From Burkholderia sp. TSV86 (GTDB lineage Bacteria > Pseudomonadota > Gammaproteobacteria > Burkholderiales > Burkholderiaceae): a DNA stretch of 64,000 bases. The notes beneath the pieces are model-generated. The model was not told the DNA's origin. It saw only the letters and a list, made by a program, of their open reading frames with translations, and made no database searches. The DNA lies in contig NZ_LOWB01000103.1 of assembly GCF_001522865.1 (NCBI RefSeq), positions 93,784-157,783 of the forward strand, written 5' to 3'. Made by a program: the position numbers and the translations under genes. Shown piece by piece: positions 27,320 to 36,503 of the stretch; position 1 is the first letter of the stretch; each line of letters begins with the position of its first letter.

Positions 27320-28754
27320 CAATGTCGTCCTCAATGGGCCGCGCGCGGCGCGCGAGCACGGCGGCGGCCTCGTCGATCGTCAGGTGGCGCGCGACGGCGG
27401 CGCCGAAGCCCGCCGCGCCGTCGCGCCGATAAAGGTCGTAATGGCCGGCCGCGGTCGCGACGAGCGTATGCGCGGCCGCGCGCGGCATCGCGCACGAACG
27501 GGCGCAGCCGCTGATGTGAAGCTCGGCGGGCGCCGTGAGCCGGGCGGCGAGCGCGAGCGCGTCGGCTTTCGTATCGGCGTGCGCGCGTGCGCAGCCGCTC
27601 GCGCCCGCGCACGCGACGACATGCGCGAGCGGCGCGAGCGCATCGCAAACGAAGCCGAGGGCGGTGAGCCGGGCAAGCGCGTCATGCGCGGCATCGCGCG
27701 CGACGCCCGCCAGCATCACGCTTTGCCAAGGCGTGATGCGCAGCGTGCCGTCGCCGTGCGAATCGGCCAGCGCGGCAAGCGCGTCGAGGCGCGCGGCGTC
27801 GAGCCGGCCAAGCGGCGGTTGCCCGCCGACGAAGCAGCGCGCCGGATCGCGCTCGGGCTCGATGCCGAAGCGCCGGGCCGGCTCGGCGCGCACGCGGCGC
27901 CAGCCAGCGAGGCCGGGATCGCGGCGCAGCGCAAACGGCAGCCGTGCTTCGGCATGCGAAAGAAGCTGGTCGGCGGGGTGGAGCGCGAGCCAGTCTCGCA
28001 TTCGCGTCGCGCCGGCGGGCGCAAGCTCGACGAAACTCGTGATGAGCGCGCGCACGCATTCGACCGCTTGCGCCGGCGCGATGCTCGCGAGCGCGCGCTG
28101 TTGCGGCCCGATGCGTGCGCCGTCGACGGGCGGGCAGCCGGCCAGGCCGAGCGCGAGCCGCGTGTGCCCGTGCGCGTCGCGCAGCGCGCACAGCCAGATG
28201 TCGTGCGGATGATCGAGCGCCGCCAGCCGTTCGCCGCCGTCGAGCAGCAGCGAGAATTTCGGCGACAGCGCCGCGCAGCGCGGCTCGGTTTGCAGCATCG
28301 CGAGCAGCGGCGCGGCGAGCGCGGCGCTGTCGATGAGCGCCTGCGGATCGCGGCCGGCGGTCGGACTCAGCATCAAATTGCGCACGTCGTCGCGCGCGCC
28401 CATGCAGGCCGCGCGCGCTGCGCGCGGCAGATCTTCGGTCAGCGGGCCGAGCCCGGCGTCGATCAGCGCGCGGCTGACGTCCGCGCCGCAACCGGGCTTC
28501 ACGCCGCGCAATTGCAGGTTCGCGCGATTGGTCGCCTCGATCACGCCCGAGCCGAATGCATGCGCGACCGCCGCGATCGCGCGCGCCTGTGCGGCCGTGA
28601 GCGAGCCGCCCGCGAGCCGGATGCGGCACAGGCCGCCGTCGCGCGCGGCGACGATCCGCACGAGCCCCGGGCAAGCGCTGGCGCCGCGCGTTGCGTTTGG
28701 CGCGCGCTCAATGGCGTCGGCATCGGCTGATAAAACCGTGGCGGTAGGATTCAA
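27312..28754 (-). CDS. cobG: Precorrin-3B synthase (oxygen-dependent)
   Basis: An Fe-S monooxygenase related to nitrite/sulfite reductases that makes precorrin-3B with O2, the defining step of the aerobic route. The ferredoxin-like half-domains are visible as [19 protein letters not shown] and [15 protein letters not shown]. The Cys ligands of the 4Fe-4S cluster are in [18 protein letters not shown] and [13 protein letters not shown] near the C-terminus. The start is uncertain. A TTG at 28754 has GGAG 7 nt upstream and gives 480 residues; a GTG at 28808 gives 498. It is the first gene after the minus-strand cobalamin riboswitch. Confidence 0.9.
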   Translation of the reverse strand: MNPTATVLSADADAIERAPNATRGASACPGLVRIVAARDGGLCRIRLAGGSLTAAQARAIAAVAHAFGSGVIEATNRANLQLRGVKPGCGADVSRALIDAGLGPLTEDLPRAARAACMGARDDVRNLMLSPTAGRDPQALIDSAALAAPLLAMLQTEPRCAALSPKFSLLLDGGERLAALDHPHDIWLCALRDAHGHTRLALGLAGCPPVDGARIGPQQRALASIAPAQAVECVRALITSFVELAPAGATRMRDWLALHPADQLLSHAEARLPFALRRDPGLAGWRRVRAEPARRFGIEPERDPARCFVGGQPPLGRLDAARLDALAALADSHGDGTLRITPWQSVMLAGVARDAAHDALARLTALGFVCDALAPLAHVVACAGASGCARAHADTKADALALAARLTAPAELHISGCARSCAMPRAAAHTLVATAAGHYDLYRRDGAAGFGAAVARHLTIDEAAAVLARRARPIEDDIDA

Positions 28755-28869
28755 CGGCGCTCCGGATAAGCGTCGCGCGACAGGCCGGGCACAGCGTGTG
28801 GCGCGCACGGCGCGCGCAACGCAGGCTGATGCATCGGTACACCCCGCCCGATGTCGGCTGGCACGAACG

Positions 28870-29070
28870 AAACGTCACCGGCAGGTCTCCTGGCTGGCAG
28901 GTCGTCATCCACAGTGTGGCCTTCCCGGTGGCCGCAACGCGCGGCGCTGCCGGTGGCGTCAATCGGATGCGGACTCGCTGCTCACAGTTGCGGGGGCAGC
29001 CGCAGCGGCGCGGTGCGGTGCGGTGCGCTCTGCGTTCCCTGTTCGGCCCCGTGGGGCACCGGCGGACGGA
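28870..29070 (-). promoter_or_regulatory. Cobalamin riboswitch upstream of cobG-cobH-cobI-cobJ
   Basis: Read on the minus strand, the conserved blocks appear in order: CCGAACAGGGAACGC, the B12 box GGCTGCCCCCGCAACTG (complement of 28985-29001), CCGGGAAGG (complement of about 28920-28928), CCACACTGTGG, and the closing helix GCCAGCCAGGAGACC (complement of 28884-28898). A CATAAT -10-like hexamer lies at 29077-29082 on the minus strand; no good -35 was seen. The aptamer ends about 115 nt before the TTG start of cobG and would repress it when adenosylcobalamin is abundant. Confidence 0.93.
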
Positions 29071-29167
29071 CACGGTATTATGCCTTTTTTCACGACGCCC
29101 GAATGCATTGTGCCGTGCGCGCGGGCGGAGTCTGGACGATCGACTGGGACAAGATGGAGTACGACGG

Positions 29168-30742
29168 ATGACCGCGTGGCTGACGGTGGTGGGAATCGGC
29201 GACGACGGATATGCAGGGCTTGGCGAGCGGGCGCGGCGCGCGCTGGCCGATGCGGCGGTGACGATCGGCGCCGAGCGTCACCTGGCGATGCTGCCCGCGT
29301 GGCTTGCTACCGAGCGCGAACCGTGGCCGAAGCCGTTCGATCTTGCGCCGCTCGTCGCTCGCCGCCCCGCTCGCGTGTGCGTGCTCGCGAGCGGCGATCC
29401 GATGCTGTTCGGCGTCGGCGCGACGCTTGCGGGCATGCTCGCGCCGCACGAGTGGCAGGTGCTGCCCGCGCCGTCGTCGCTGTCGCTCGCGGCCGCGCGC
29501 ATCGGCTGGGCGCTGCAGGACGTCGACGCCGTATCGCTCGTCGGGCGTCCGCTCGCGACGCTGCATCGCTATCTTTATCCGGGCCGCCGCCTATTGGTGC
29601 TGAGCGCGGACGGCGCGACGCCCGCCGCGATCGCGGGCGCGCTTGTCGCGCGCGGCTTCGGGCCGAGTGCGATGAGCGTGTTCGAGCACCTGGGCGGGCC
29701 GCTTGAGCGGCGCGTCGATGCGCGCGCCGACGCGTGGGGCGGCGCGCGCGCGGCCGCGCTCAATCTCGTCGCGATCGAATGCCGCGCGCACGCCGGCGCG
29801 CCGCGTCTCGCGCTTACGCCCGGCTTGCCGGACGACACTTATCGCCATGACGGCCAGCTCACCAAGCGCGAGTTGCGCGCACTCGCGCTCGCGCGGCTCG
29901 CGCCCGCGCCGGGCGAACTGCTGTGGGATGTCGGCGCGGGCTGCGGGTCGATCGGTATCGAGTGGATGCGCGCGCACCCAAGCTGCCGCGCGATCGCGAT
30001 CGAAGCGCATCCGGACCGGCAACGGCTGATCGAGCACAACCGCGATGCGCTCGGCGTGCCGGCTCTCGTGCTCGTTGCCGGCCGCGCGCCCGATGCGCTC
30101 GCGGGACTGCCCGCACCCGACGCCGTATTCGTCGGCGGCGGCGTGAGCCGCGCGGGCGTGCTCGATGCATGCTGGAGCAGCCTGAAGCCGGCAGGGCGGT
30201 TGATCGCGCACGCGGTCACGCTGCAAGGCGAAGCGGCGCTCGTTGCGTGGCGCGAGCGGCACGGCGGCGCGCTGACGCGCGTGTCGATCGCCCATGCGCA
30301 GCCGCTCGGCGGCTTCGACGCATGGCGGCAGGCGCTGCCGGTGACGCTGTACGACGGGCGCAAACCATGCGAGGAATCGTGCCGCACCCAGGCGCTCGAA
30401 GCTGTCAGCGAGGAACGTGTGGCGGCGAGTGGCGCGCATGGCCCGAATCAGGACCTGTCGATCGATTCGGACGATTCTCTTGCGCACGGCCTGAACGGGC
30501 GGCTGTCGGCAGACTCGCGCGCGCGCAATGTGCGCAGCGATGCGCTTTCGGGCGGATCGACAATGGAAGATGTCACGTCACCGGCCGGTATGCCTGCGAC
30601 GGGCGCGCACGGCATGCCGGCACGCGGATCGGATACGCCGGCCGGTATGCCGCCGCGCATCGCACCCGCATCGCACACCCCGGACGCCGCAGGCCCGCCC
30701 GAACCCGGCCCGTGCGCCGGTTCGCTGCCGGAGCGCGGATGA
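29168..30742 (+). CDS. cobL: Precorrin-6Y C5,15-methyltransferase (decarboxylating), CbiE-CbiT fusion with long tail
   Basis: A 524-residue bifunctional enzyme. The N-terminal CbiE half (residues 1-200) has [14 protein letters not shown] and [16 protein letters not shown]. The C-terminal CbiT half has [18 protein letters not shown] near 254-271, a Rossmann SAM site with GAGCGS. It methylates C5 and C15 and decarboxylates the C12 acetate. Usual CobL proteins end near residue 400, after the VTLYDGRKP block. Here about 125 extra residues follow, rich in Ser/Asp/Pro/Gly with repeated GMP motifs, predicted to be disordered. Divergent from cobG; its stop overlaps the cbiD start. Confidence 0.93.
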   Translation: MTAWLTVVGIGDDGYAGLGERARRALADAAVTIGAERHLAMLPAWLATEREPWPKPFDLAPLVARRPARVCVLASGDPMLFGVGATLAGMLAPHEWQVLPAPSSLSLAAARIGWALQDVDAVSLVGRPLATLHRYLYPGRRLLVLSADGATPAAIAGALVARGFGPSAMSVFEHLGGPLERRVDARADAWGGARAAALNLVAIECRAHAGAPRLALTPGLPDDTYRHDGQLTKRELRALALARLAPAPGELLWDVGAGCGSIGIEWMRAHPSCRAIAIEAHPDRQRLIEHNRDALGVPALVLVAGRAPDALAGLPAPDAVFVGGGVSRAGVLDACWSSLKPAGRLIAHAVTLQGEAALVAWRERHGGALTRVSIAHAQPLGGFDAWRQALPVTLYDGRKPCEESCRTQALEAVSEERVAASGAHGPNQDLSIDSDDSLAHGLNGRLSADSRARNVRSDALSGGSTMEDVTSPAGMPATGAHGMPARGSDTPAGMPPRIAPASHTPDAAGPPEPGPCAGSLPERG

Positions 30743-31833
30743 TGCGCGACGAAACACCCGAGCAACCTGCGCCGCTGCGCTTCGGCTATACGACGGGCAG
30801 CTGCGCGACCGCGACATCGCTTGCGGCCGCGCGTCTGTTGCTCGCCGGACAGCGCAGCGAGCTGGTCGAAATCGTGCTGCCGAAGGGCCAGCATGTGACG
30901 ATGCGGCTCGAGTACTGCCGCATGCGCGCTGACGGCCACGCGGAAGCGGGCACCATCAAGGACGCGGGCGACGATCCCGACGTCACGCACGGCGCGCTCG
31001 TGTTCGCGCGCGTCGCGCTCGCCGGCGCACCGGGCGTGCGCTTTCGCGCGGGGCCAGGCGTTGGCACCGTCACGCGCGCGGGACTTTCGCTCGCGATCGG
31101 CGAGCCAGCGATCAACCCGGTGCCGCGCCGGATGATCACCGAGCATTTGAGCGCGCTTGCGGCCGAGCACCGCTATGCGGGCGGCTTCGACGTGGCGATC
31201 GGCGTCGAGGGCGGCGACGCGCTTGCGCAAAAGACGATGAATCCTCGCCTGGGGATCGTCGGCGGACTGTCGATTCTCGGCACCACGGGCATCGTGCGGC
31301 CGTTCTCATGTTCGGCGTACATCGCGTCGATTCACCAGGGCATCGACGTCGCACGGGCCAATGGCATGCATCACATCGCTGCGTGCACCGGCAACGCGAG
31401 CGAGGATGCGGTGCGCGCGCGCTATGGCCTGCCCGATATCGCATTGATCGAGATGGGCGACTTCGCCGGGGCCGTGCTCAAGTATCTGCGCCGCGCGAGC
31501 GTCGCGCGGCTCACGCTGTGCGGCGGCTTCGGCAAGTTCAGCAAGCTCGCGGCCGGCCATCTCGATCTCCACAGCCGCCATTCCAGCATCGATATGCCAC
31601 AGCTTGCCCAATGGGCCGCCGATGCGGGCGCGAGCGCGGCGTTGCAGCAGGCGATCCGCGCGGCGAATACGAGCCAGCAAGCGCTCGCGGTCGCGCTCGC
31701 GGCGCGCGTGCCGCTTGGCGACATCGTCTGCGCGCACGCGCGCCGCGTTGCATGCGAGATCGTGCCGGCGTCGGTGGCCGTCGAGACGCTCGCGATCGAC
31801 CGCGAGGGCCGCATCGTCGGCATTGCATCATGA
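30739..31833 (+). CDS. cbiD: Cobalt-precorrin-5B C1-methyltransferase-type CbiD
   Basis: A 364-residue CbiD that methylates C1 of the corrin ring with release of the C20 fragment in the anaerobic pathway. In proteobacteria with CobG it replaces CobF. Conserved blocks are [23 protein letters not shown] near the N-terminus, [14 protein letters not shown] near 75-88, [25 protein letters not shown] near 111-135, and [19 protein letters not shown]. The ATGATG at 30739 overlaps the cobL TGA. No cobF is present in the window, which fits substitution of CobF by CbiD. Confidence 0.95.
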   Translation: MMRDETPEQPAPLRFGYTTGSCATATSLAAARLLLAGQRSELVEIVLPKGQHVTMRLEYCRMRADGHAEAGTIKDAGDDPDVTHGALVFARVALAGAPGVRFRAGPGVGTVTRAGLSLAIGEPAINPVPRRMITEHLSALAAEHRYAGGFDVAIGVEGGDALAQKTMNPRLGIVGGLSILGTTGIVRPFSCSAYIASIHQGIDVARANGMHHIAACTGNASEDAVRARYGLPDIALIEMGDFAGAVLKYLRRASVARLTLCGGFGKFSKLAAGHLDLHSRHSSIDMPQLAQWAADAGASAALQQAIRAANTSQQALAVALAARVPLGDIVCAHARRVACEIVPASVAVETLAIDREGRIVGIAS

Positions 31834-32564
31834 GCGCGCGCCGTATCCTGATGCTCGGCGGAACGGGCGATGCGTTGCGCGCCGCACGCGCGCTCGGCCC
31901 GCAAGACGTGTACAGCCTCGCGGGCCTCGGCAAGGCGCCCGGCGATCTCGCCTGCCGCGTGCGCGTGGGCGGCTTCGGCGGGGCCGACGGTCTCGCGTGC
32001 TATCTGCGCGACGAGGCGATCGCACTCGTCATCGACGCCACGCATCCATTCGCCGCGCGCATCAGCGCGAACGCGGCTGCCGCCTGCGATGCGGCGCGCG
32101 TGCGCTATTGGGCGCTGCGCCGCGCGCCGTGGCGCCCGAGGCCGGGCGACGATTGGCGTGGCGTCGCGGATTGGGACGGCGTTGCCGCCGCGATCGCGCC
32201 GTTCTCGCGGCCGCTTTTCACGCTTGGCCGCGAGCCGCTTGCACATCTCGACGAAATCGCACCACACCAGCACTGGATCGTGCGCTGCCTCGACGTGCAT
32301 CCCGGCAACGCACGCGCGCACGTGCTCGCGGCGCGCGGCCCGTTTACGGTCGACGGCGAGCGGGCGCTGTTTGCTGTTTGCGGGATCGACGTCGTCGTCA
32401 GCAAGAACAGCGGCGGGGCGGCGACGGAAGCAAAACTCGACGTCGCGCGCGAACGGCGCATTCCGGTGGTGATGGTCGAGCGCCCGGCGCTTCCTGATGC
32501 GGACTGCGAATTCGACGACGCCGCCGCGCTTGCCGGCGCGTTACATGCGTTTCGTGCGGGATGA
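31830..32564 (+). CDS. cobK: Precorrin-6A reductase
   Basis: A 244-residue NADPH-dependent reductase giving precorrin-6[18 protein letters not shown] at residues 6-22 is the dinucleotide-binding start. [22 protein letters not shown] near 65-86 is the CobK/CbiJ signature. [20 protein letters not shown] near 189-208 and [10 protein letters not shown] near 213-222 are the C-terminal blocks. The ATG overlaps the cbiD stop (ATGA at 31830). Third gene of cobL-cbiD-cobK; 220 nt separate it from cobM. Confidence 0.95.
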   Translation: MSARRILMLGGTGDALRAARALGPQDVYSLAGLGKAPGDLACRVRVGGFGGADGLACYLRDEAIALVIDATHPFAARISANAAAACDAARVRYWALRRAPWRPRPGDDWRGVADWDGVAAAIAPFSRPLFTLGREPLAHLDEIAPHQHWIVRCLDVHPGNARAHVLAARGPFTVDGERALFAVCGIDVVVSKNSGGAATEAKLDVARERRIPVVMVERPALPDADCEFDDAAALAGALHAFRAG

Positions 32565-32784
32565 CGCGTGGCGCGCGATGCGTTTCGGTCACATGCAACG
32601 CCGACGCGGCGGCGAACATACATGACAACGCTTGGCATTGGCGCAACGGCAGCCGGGGCCGCACACGGGCGGCTCCGCCGCGCAGGCAGGCTTGCGGCAT
32701 AAAGGCGGTGCGATCGAGCGTGCGTGTCGCGCGCCTTACGCACGTCGAAATCCAATTTTTTGCCGACGAATGACGGAGTCTTGA

Positions 32785-33510
32785 ATGACGGTATATTTCA
32801 TTGGCGCGGGGCCTGGCGACCCCGAGCTGATTACGGTGAAAGGGCAGCGCCTGGTGCGAAGCTGCCCGGTGATCCTGTACGCGGGCTCGCTCGTGCCCGC
32901 CGCAGTGCTCGACGGCCATCGTGCCGAGCGGCTCGTCAATACGGCTGAACTCGATTTGGACGAGATTGTCGCGTTACTCGCCGATGCGCACGCAAAAGGG
33001 CAGGACGTCGCGCGCGTGCATTCGGGCGATCCGTCGTTGTTCGGCGCGATCGGCGAGCAGATCCGGAGGCTCGGCGCGCTCGGGATTCCTTACGAAATCG
33101 TCCCGGGCGTGACTGCGACGGCCGCGTGCGCGGCCGCGCTCGGCGTCGAGTTGACGCTGCCGGGCATCGCGCAGACAGTGATCCTCACGCGTTATGCGGG
33201 CAAGACGACGATGCCGGAAGGCGAAGCGCTCGCGGGTCTTGCCGTGCATCGCGCAACGCTCGCGATCCATCTCGGCGTGCGGCACCTCGCGCGTATCGTC
33301 GACGATGTGCTGCCGCACTATGGTGCGGATTGTCCCGTCGCGGTGATCTACCGCGCCAGTTGGCCTGATGAGCAGCGCGTGACGGGCACACTCGGCGATA
33401 TCGTCGGCAAGATCGCGAACACGCAAATCGAACGCACCGCGCTGATTCTGATTGGGCGCGTGCTCGATGCGCGAGGCTTCGACGATTCGACGCTCTATGC
33501 GAAAGATTGA
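32785..33510 (+). CDS. cobM: Precorrin-4 C11-methyltransferase
   Basis: A 241-residue class III SAM methyltransferase giving precorrin-5. VYFIGAGPGDPELITVKGQRL at the N-terminus, ARVHSGDPSLFGAIGEQIRRL near 73-93 (SGDP motif), and EIVPGVTATAACAAALG near 102-118 are the family blocks. VILTRYAGKTTMPEGE near 131-146 is specific to C11 enzymes. The 220-nt gap to cobK holds no open frame of note, so cobM may have its own promoter. Last gene of the cobalamin region. Confidence 0.95.
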   Translation: MTVYFIGAGPGDPELITVKGQRLVRSCPVILYAGSLVPAAVLDGHRAERLVNTAELDLDEIVALLADAHAKGQDVARVHSGDPSLFGAIGEQIRRLGALGIPYEIVPGVTATAACAAALGVELTLPGIAQTVILTRYAGKTTMPEGEALAGLAVHRATLAIHLGVRHLARIVDDVLPHYGADCPVAVIYRASWPDEQRVTGTLGDIVGKIANTQIERTALILIGRVLDARGFDDSTLYAKD

Positions 33511-33522
33511 ATCGCGGGTTCG

Positions 33523-33542
33523 GGCGCGGCTCGAGCCGCGCC
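33523..33542. terminator. 20-nt palindrome between convergent cobM and the MFS gene
   Basis: GGCGCGGCTC followed directly by its complement GAGCCGCGCC. It sits 13 nt after the cobM stop and about 75 nt from the stop of the opposing transporter gene. No T tract, so termination is only a candidate function. Confidence 0.45.
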
Positions 33543-33616
33543 GAAGAAAACCGCATGCGTGATAGAAGTCCGATATGCCGCCACGCCGATTGGCCCCATA
33601 TGCGGCATGCGTCCCA

Positions 33617-34789
33617 TCACGCGCCGCTTCGCACGGCGGCGGCCATGTGGGGCGCAAAACGTGCGGCGATTCCGGCCATCACGACGCAGACGGCGGCCAT
33701 GAAGCTCCAGGCCGGCGACAGATCGGCGACATTCTGCCGGATCACGCCGGCGACGAATGGAAACAGGCTTGCGATCAAGTAACCGATCCCCTGAACAAAA
33801 CCCGCCAGCGCGCCGGCCTCGGCCGGATGCGGCGCATGATCGAGCGCGACGATCAGCGACAGCGGAAACAGTGCGCCGATGCCGCAGCCGATCAGCAGCG
33901 ATGCGGGCAATGCGCCAGCGAGCGGCGCCGCGATCAGGACGATCAGGCCTGCGAACAATGACGCGATCGCGGTGAAAAGCGCGGGGCGGCGATCCGGCAG
34001 CCGGTCAATGAATGCCGATACGGCGAGGCCGGCGACGACCTCGGCGAGCGTCACGCCGCCGAGCAGGCCGCCAGCCGCCTCGGACGGCCAGCCAAGCGCC
34101 AGGTAATAAGGCGGCAGCCACGCGAGCACGAGCGTATAGGCGCCCGTGCCGAGACCGAAAAAGGTGGCCAGCAGCCATGCGCGCGCGCCGGGCGTGCTGC
34201 ACGCAGTCGTGCGTGATTGCGCGGTGCGCGCGGCGGTTGGCGTGGCAAGCGGCCACAGAACGGCCGCCGCGACGGCGGGCAATGCCCAGCCGGCAAGTGC
34301 GGGCGCCCAGCCGGTCGTGCGCGCGGCAAACGGTGTCGAGACGCTCGCGAGCACGGCGCCGCCCATGATCGATGTCGAATAAAAACCCATGACGCTACCC
34401 GCGCGCGCGGCGAATTGCGCCTTGATGAACGCGGGCAGCAGCGCTTGCACGGCCGCGATGCCGAGCCCCGCGCCTACTGCGGAAGCCAGCAGCACGGCGG
34501 GCGAATCCGCGCCGATGCGCGACGCGCACGCAAGCGCGATCAGCACGACGCCGAGCCAGACGCCCGCCCGCACACCGGCGCGATGCGCGAGCCATCGCGC
34601 GCTCAGTGCGCCCGCGCCCATCAATAAGATCGGCACGGTGGTCAGCAAGCTGGCGGCACTGTCGGATAAGCCGGTTGCGCGCTGGATCGTATCGAGAAGC
34701 GGCCCGATCGACGCAAGCACCGGACGAAGATTGAGGCCAACCACGACAATAGCGGCAAGCCGCCAGGCGGAAGAATTGGGTAAGCGCAT
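33617..34789 (-). CDS. MFS transporter, CynX/NimT type
   Basis: A 390-residue inner-membrane protein with about twelve hydrophobic segments. AIVVVGLNLRPVLASIGPLLDTIQ in the first segment is typical of the CynX/NimT (cyanate/2-nitroimidazole transporter) group, as is LATFFGLGTGAYTLVLAWLPPYY at the start of the second half. ATG 34789 is preferred to the GTG at 34807. It is divergent from a marR gene with two palindromes between them, so it is probably the target of that regulator. Substrate unknown. Confidence 0.88.
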   Translation of the reverse strand: MRLPNSSAWRLAAIVVVGLNLRPVLASIGPLLDTIQRATGLSDSAASLLTTVPILLMGAGALSARWLAHRAGVRAGVWLGVVLIALACASRIGADSPAVLLASAVGAGLGIAAVQALLPAFIKAQFAARAGSVMGFYSTSIMGGAVLASVSTPFAARTTGWAPALAGWALPAVAAAVLWPLATPTAARTAQSRTTACSTPGARAWLLATFFGLGTGAYTLVLAWLPPYYLALGWPSEAAGGLLGGVTLAEVVAGLAVSAFIDRLPDRRPALFTAIASLFAGLIVLIAAPLAGALPASLLIGCGIGALFPLSLIVALDHAPHPAEAGALAGFVQGIGYLIASLFPFVAGVIRQNVADLSPAWSFMAAVCVVMAGIAARFAPHMAAAVRSGA

Positions 34790-34841
34790 ATCGGATGAGT
34801 GATGCACGAGGCTGGTTGCCAGCCGCGTACACCACGTATAA

Positions 34842-34888
34842 TTATCTCGACATCAAGATAAATTCGGTTTATCTCGACGTCAAGATAA
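34842..34888. promoter_or_regulatory. Two near-identical 20-nt palindromic operators between the MFS and marR genes
   Basis: Site 1 at 34842-34861 reads TTATCTCGACATCAAGATAA; site 2 at 34869-34888 is the same with G for A in the centre. Each is an inverted repeat with TTATCT/AGATAA outer arms. Their centres are 27 nt apart. This is the expected form of a MarR-family operator, controlling both divergent genes. Confidence 0.85.
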
Positions 34889-34909
34889 CTTGGGCGACGA
34901 GGAGGGTTA

Positions 34910-35401
34910 ATGGATCGTGCAGCGTATGCGGTTGAACAATGGCAGCGCGAGCGGCCGGATCTCGATGTGTCGTCGATGATCGTGCTTGGCCGGTTGCAGG
35001 AGGCGGCGCTCGTCATCGCGCGCGATGCGCTCAATCCGCTTTTTGCACGCTACGGCCTGCAGCCGGGAGAATTCGACGTGCTCGCGACACTGCGCCGCAG
35101 CGGCGCGCCATACGCGCTGACGCCGACCGAGCTTTATGATGCGGCGATGATTTCTTCGGGCAGCATGACCAACCGGATCGATCGTCTCGAAAGTGCGGGA
35201 TGGGTCGAGCGGCGAAAGAATCCCGCGGACGGGCGCGGCACGCTTGTCGCGTTGACGCCCGAGGGGTTTGCGCTGATCGACGAGGCGCTTGCCGCGCACG
35301 TGGACAATCAGCGGCGCGTGTTGTCGCCGCTCAGCGATGCGCAGCAGCGTCAACTGGCGAAGTTGCTAGGCAAGCTGCTGCAAGGGCAGGCCGGGAAATA
35401 G
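34910..35401 (+). CDS. MarR-family transcriptional regulator
   Basis: A 163-residue winged-helix regulator. The DNA-binding part reads FDVLATLRRSGAPYALTPTELYDAAMISSGSMTNRIDRLESAGWVERRKNP in sequence from about residue 59 to 108, with the wing at DGRGTLVALTPEG near 110-122. Dimerisation helices lie at both ends. GAGGAGG lies 4 nt before the ATG. It probably represses itself and the divergent MFS exporter through the tandem palindromes. The usual logic of the family is release by a small aromatic ligand; none is indicated here. Confidence 0.93.
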   Translation: MDRAAYAVEQWQRERPDLDVSSMIVLGRLQEAALVIARDALNPLFARYGLQPGEFDVLATLRRSGAPYALTPTELYDAAMISSGSMTNRIDRLESAGWVERRKNPADGRGTLVALTPEGFALIDEALAAHVDNQRRVLSPLSDAQQRQLAKLLGKLLQGQAGK

Positions 35402-35447
35402 CGGCACGATCCGCAGCGGCGGCCGGGCGCGAGAACGGCGTGGCAAA

Positions 35448-35515
35448 CCACCGTTGGATGGTGCATATGAAACAAACGGCTCGTGCGAACGCGTTCGCAC
35501 GAGCCACAACGGTGG
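35448..35515 (-). terminator. Nested perfect inverted repeats, terminator for the minus-strand peptide gene
   Basis: The inner 28-nt palindrome spans 35478-35505, each arm 14 nt (GGCTCGTGCGAACG). The outer arms are CCACCGTTG at 35448-35456 and CAACGGTGG at 35507-35515. Read on the minus strand, the inner hairpin is followed by GTTTGTTT, a T-rich tail. It lies between the convergent marR gene and the small peptide gene. Confidence 0.7.
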
Positions 35516-35579
35516 ATTCGCAATCAAAACATCAATGCCAGGCCATTACGAAAACACCGCATCTCGTCGATGAGACGGA

Positions 35580-35837
35580 TTAATAGTGGTTGGCAGGAAT
35601 GCCAAGCACGTTCAGCAAACCGTTACCCAGGTTCACAAACGCCGTGGTCACCACCTCGCCGACGCTGTATGCGAGCTTGCCGATCGGCGCGCCCAGACCA
35701 AGCGTCAAGACGTTACCGACGGTTTCGCCGACTTGACCAACAGTCGCGCTCAAATTGCCAATCGCGTCGAAAATGCTGTTGCCGTTGTAATAGCCGCCGG
35801 AAACGTATGCGATTTCTTGCTGGTTGAGCTCTTGCAT
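35580..35837 (-). CDS. Double-glycine leader peptide, class II bacteriocin/microcin-like precursor
   Basis: An 85-residue small protein. Residues 1-15, MQELNQQEIAYVSGG, have the form of a double-glycine leader (ELxxxEIxxVSGG) cleaved by C39-peptidase ABC exporters. The predicted 70-residue mature part has no cysteine, is Gly/Val/Leu-rich and weakly charged, and carries GxxxG-type spacing in TLGLGAPIG and NLGNGLLNVLG, as in pore-forming two-peptide bacteriocins. GGAGATAAG lies just before the ATG, and a 7-bp leader hairpin (35857-35873) lies upstream. No immunity gene, partner peptide or exporter is in the window, so target and export route are unknown. The adjacent AT-rich segment suggests acquisition. 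Confidence 0.8.
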   Translation of the reverse strand: MQELNQQEIAYVSGGYYNGNSIFDAIGNLSATVGQVGETVGNVLTLGLGAPIGKLAYSVGEVVTTAFVNLGNGLLNVLGIPANHY

Positions 35838-36503
35838 TACTTATCTCCAAAAAATACCAGATGTCCCATCTGGCAGGGTTGTCGATCCGCAACCAATTTG
35901 CAGTTCGAATCATTTTTGTATGCATATGCCACGGGTATCGCGGCAAATCCACCGCATTTTGATGGCGGTGGTGAGTAGATAGAAATAAAGCGTGGCACGC
36001 GTCGAATTTCCGTGTCGAGCCGGGTTGGACTCGATTACGAAAAATAACAAAAAATTTCATGAATGAAAGTTCGTTGACACACAAACTGAAAGGATCGCAG
36101 GAACGGTGTTGAGCATCAGAAAAGCGGTGAAGCGGACACGTTGATTTTTTGCCGAAAAATAGTGTGTATCCGCTGAATGACGAGTGGAATCGGATCCCGT
36201 CTAGCGATGCCGCGTTGGGAATGCGCTATATGTTCTGGTTATTTGACTGAATTACGATGCCGGCGCGTTATATCAGCCGGCCATTCGGATTTTCAATTGA
36301 TCAATGTGGATTAATACTCGATCCGTATTTTGGTCGATTGAATTGTTGGGGTTGCGTAAATTGGCTTATCCGGCTGTATATTCGGATTAATCCTATGGAT
36401 TGCCTATTCATGCGCGGATCGTGGTCGAATGGAAGGCGGCGGGGATATCAGCAAATGACCCAAATGCGCGAACGGGCATGCGCGCCGTTCGCGCGAGGCG
36501 GCT
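35838..36503. other. AT-rich gene-free segment upstream of the bacteriocin-like gene
   Basis: About 660 nt visibly poorer in G+C than the rest of the window, with many A/T runs. It contains no open frame with a ribosome binding site and a plausible product. The promoter of the peptide gene must lie in it on the minus strand, but I could not pick one. A TTTCAT-GA-ATGAAA palindrome lies at 36055-36068. Composition suggests foreign origin. Confidence 0.65.
35857..35873 (-). promoter_or_regulatory. Leader hairpin of the bacteriocin-like peptide gene
   Basis: CCAGATG, loop of 3, CATCTGG forms a perfect 7-bp stem about 20 nt upstream of the ATG and just before the ribosome binding site on the minus strand. 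It may affect translation or mRNA stability. Confidence 0.5.

Noticed and set aside
35713..36084. 123-codon minus frame overlapping the bacteriocin-like gene
   Set aside because: It overlaps the better supported peptide gene in another frame and has no ribosome binding site of quality.
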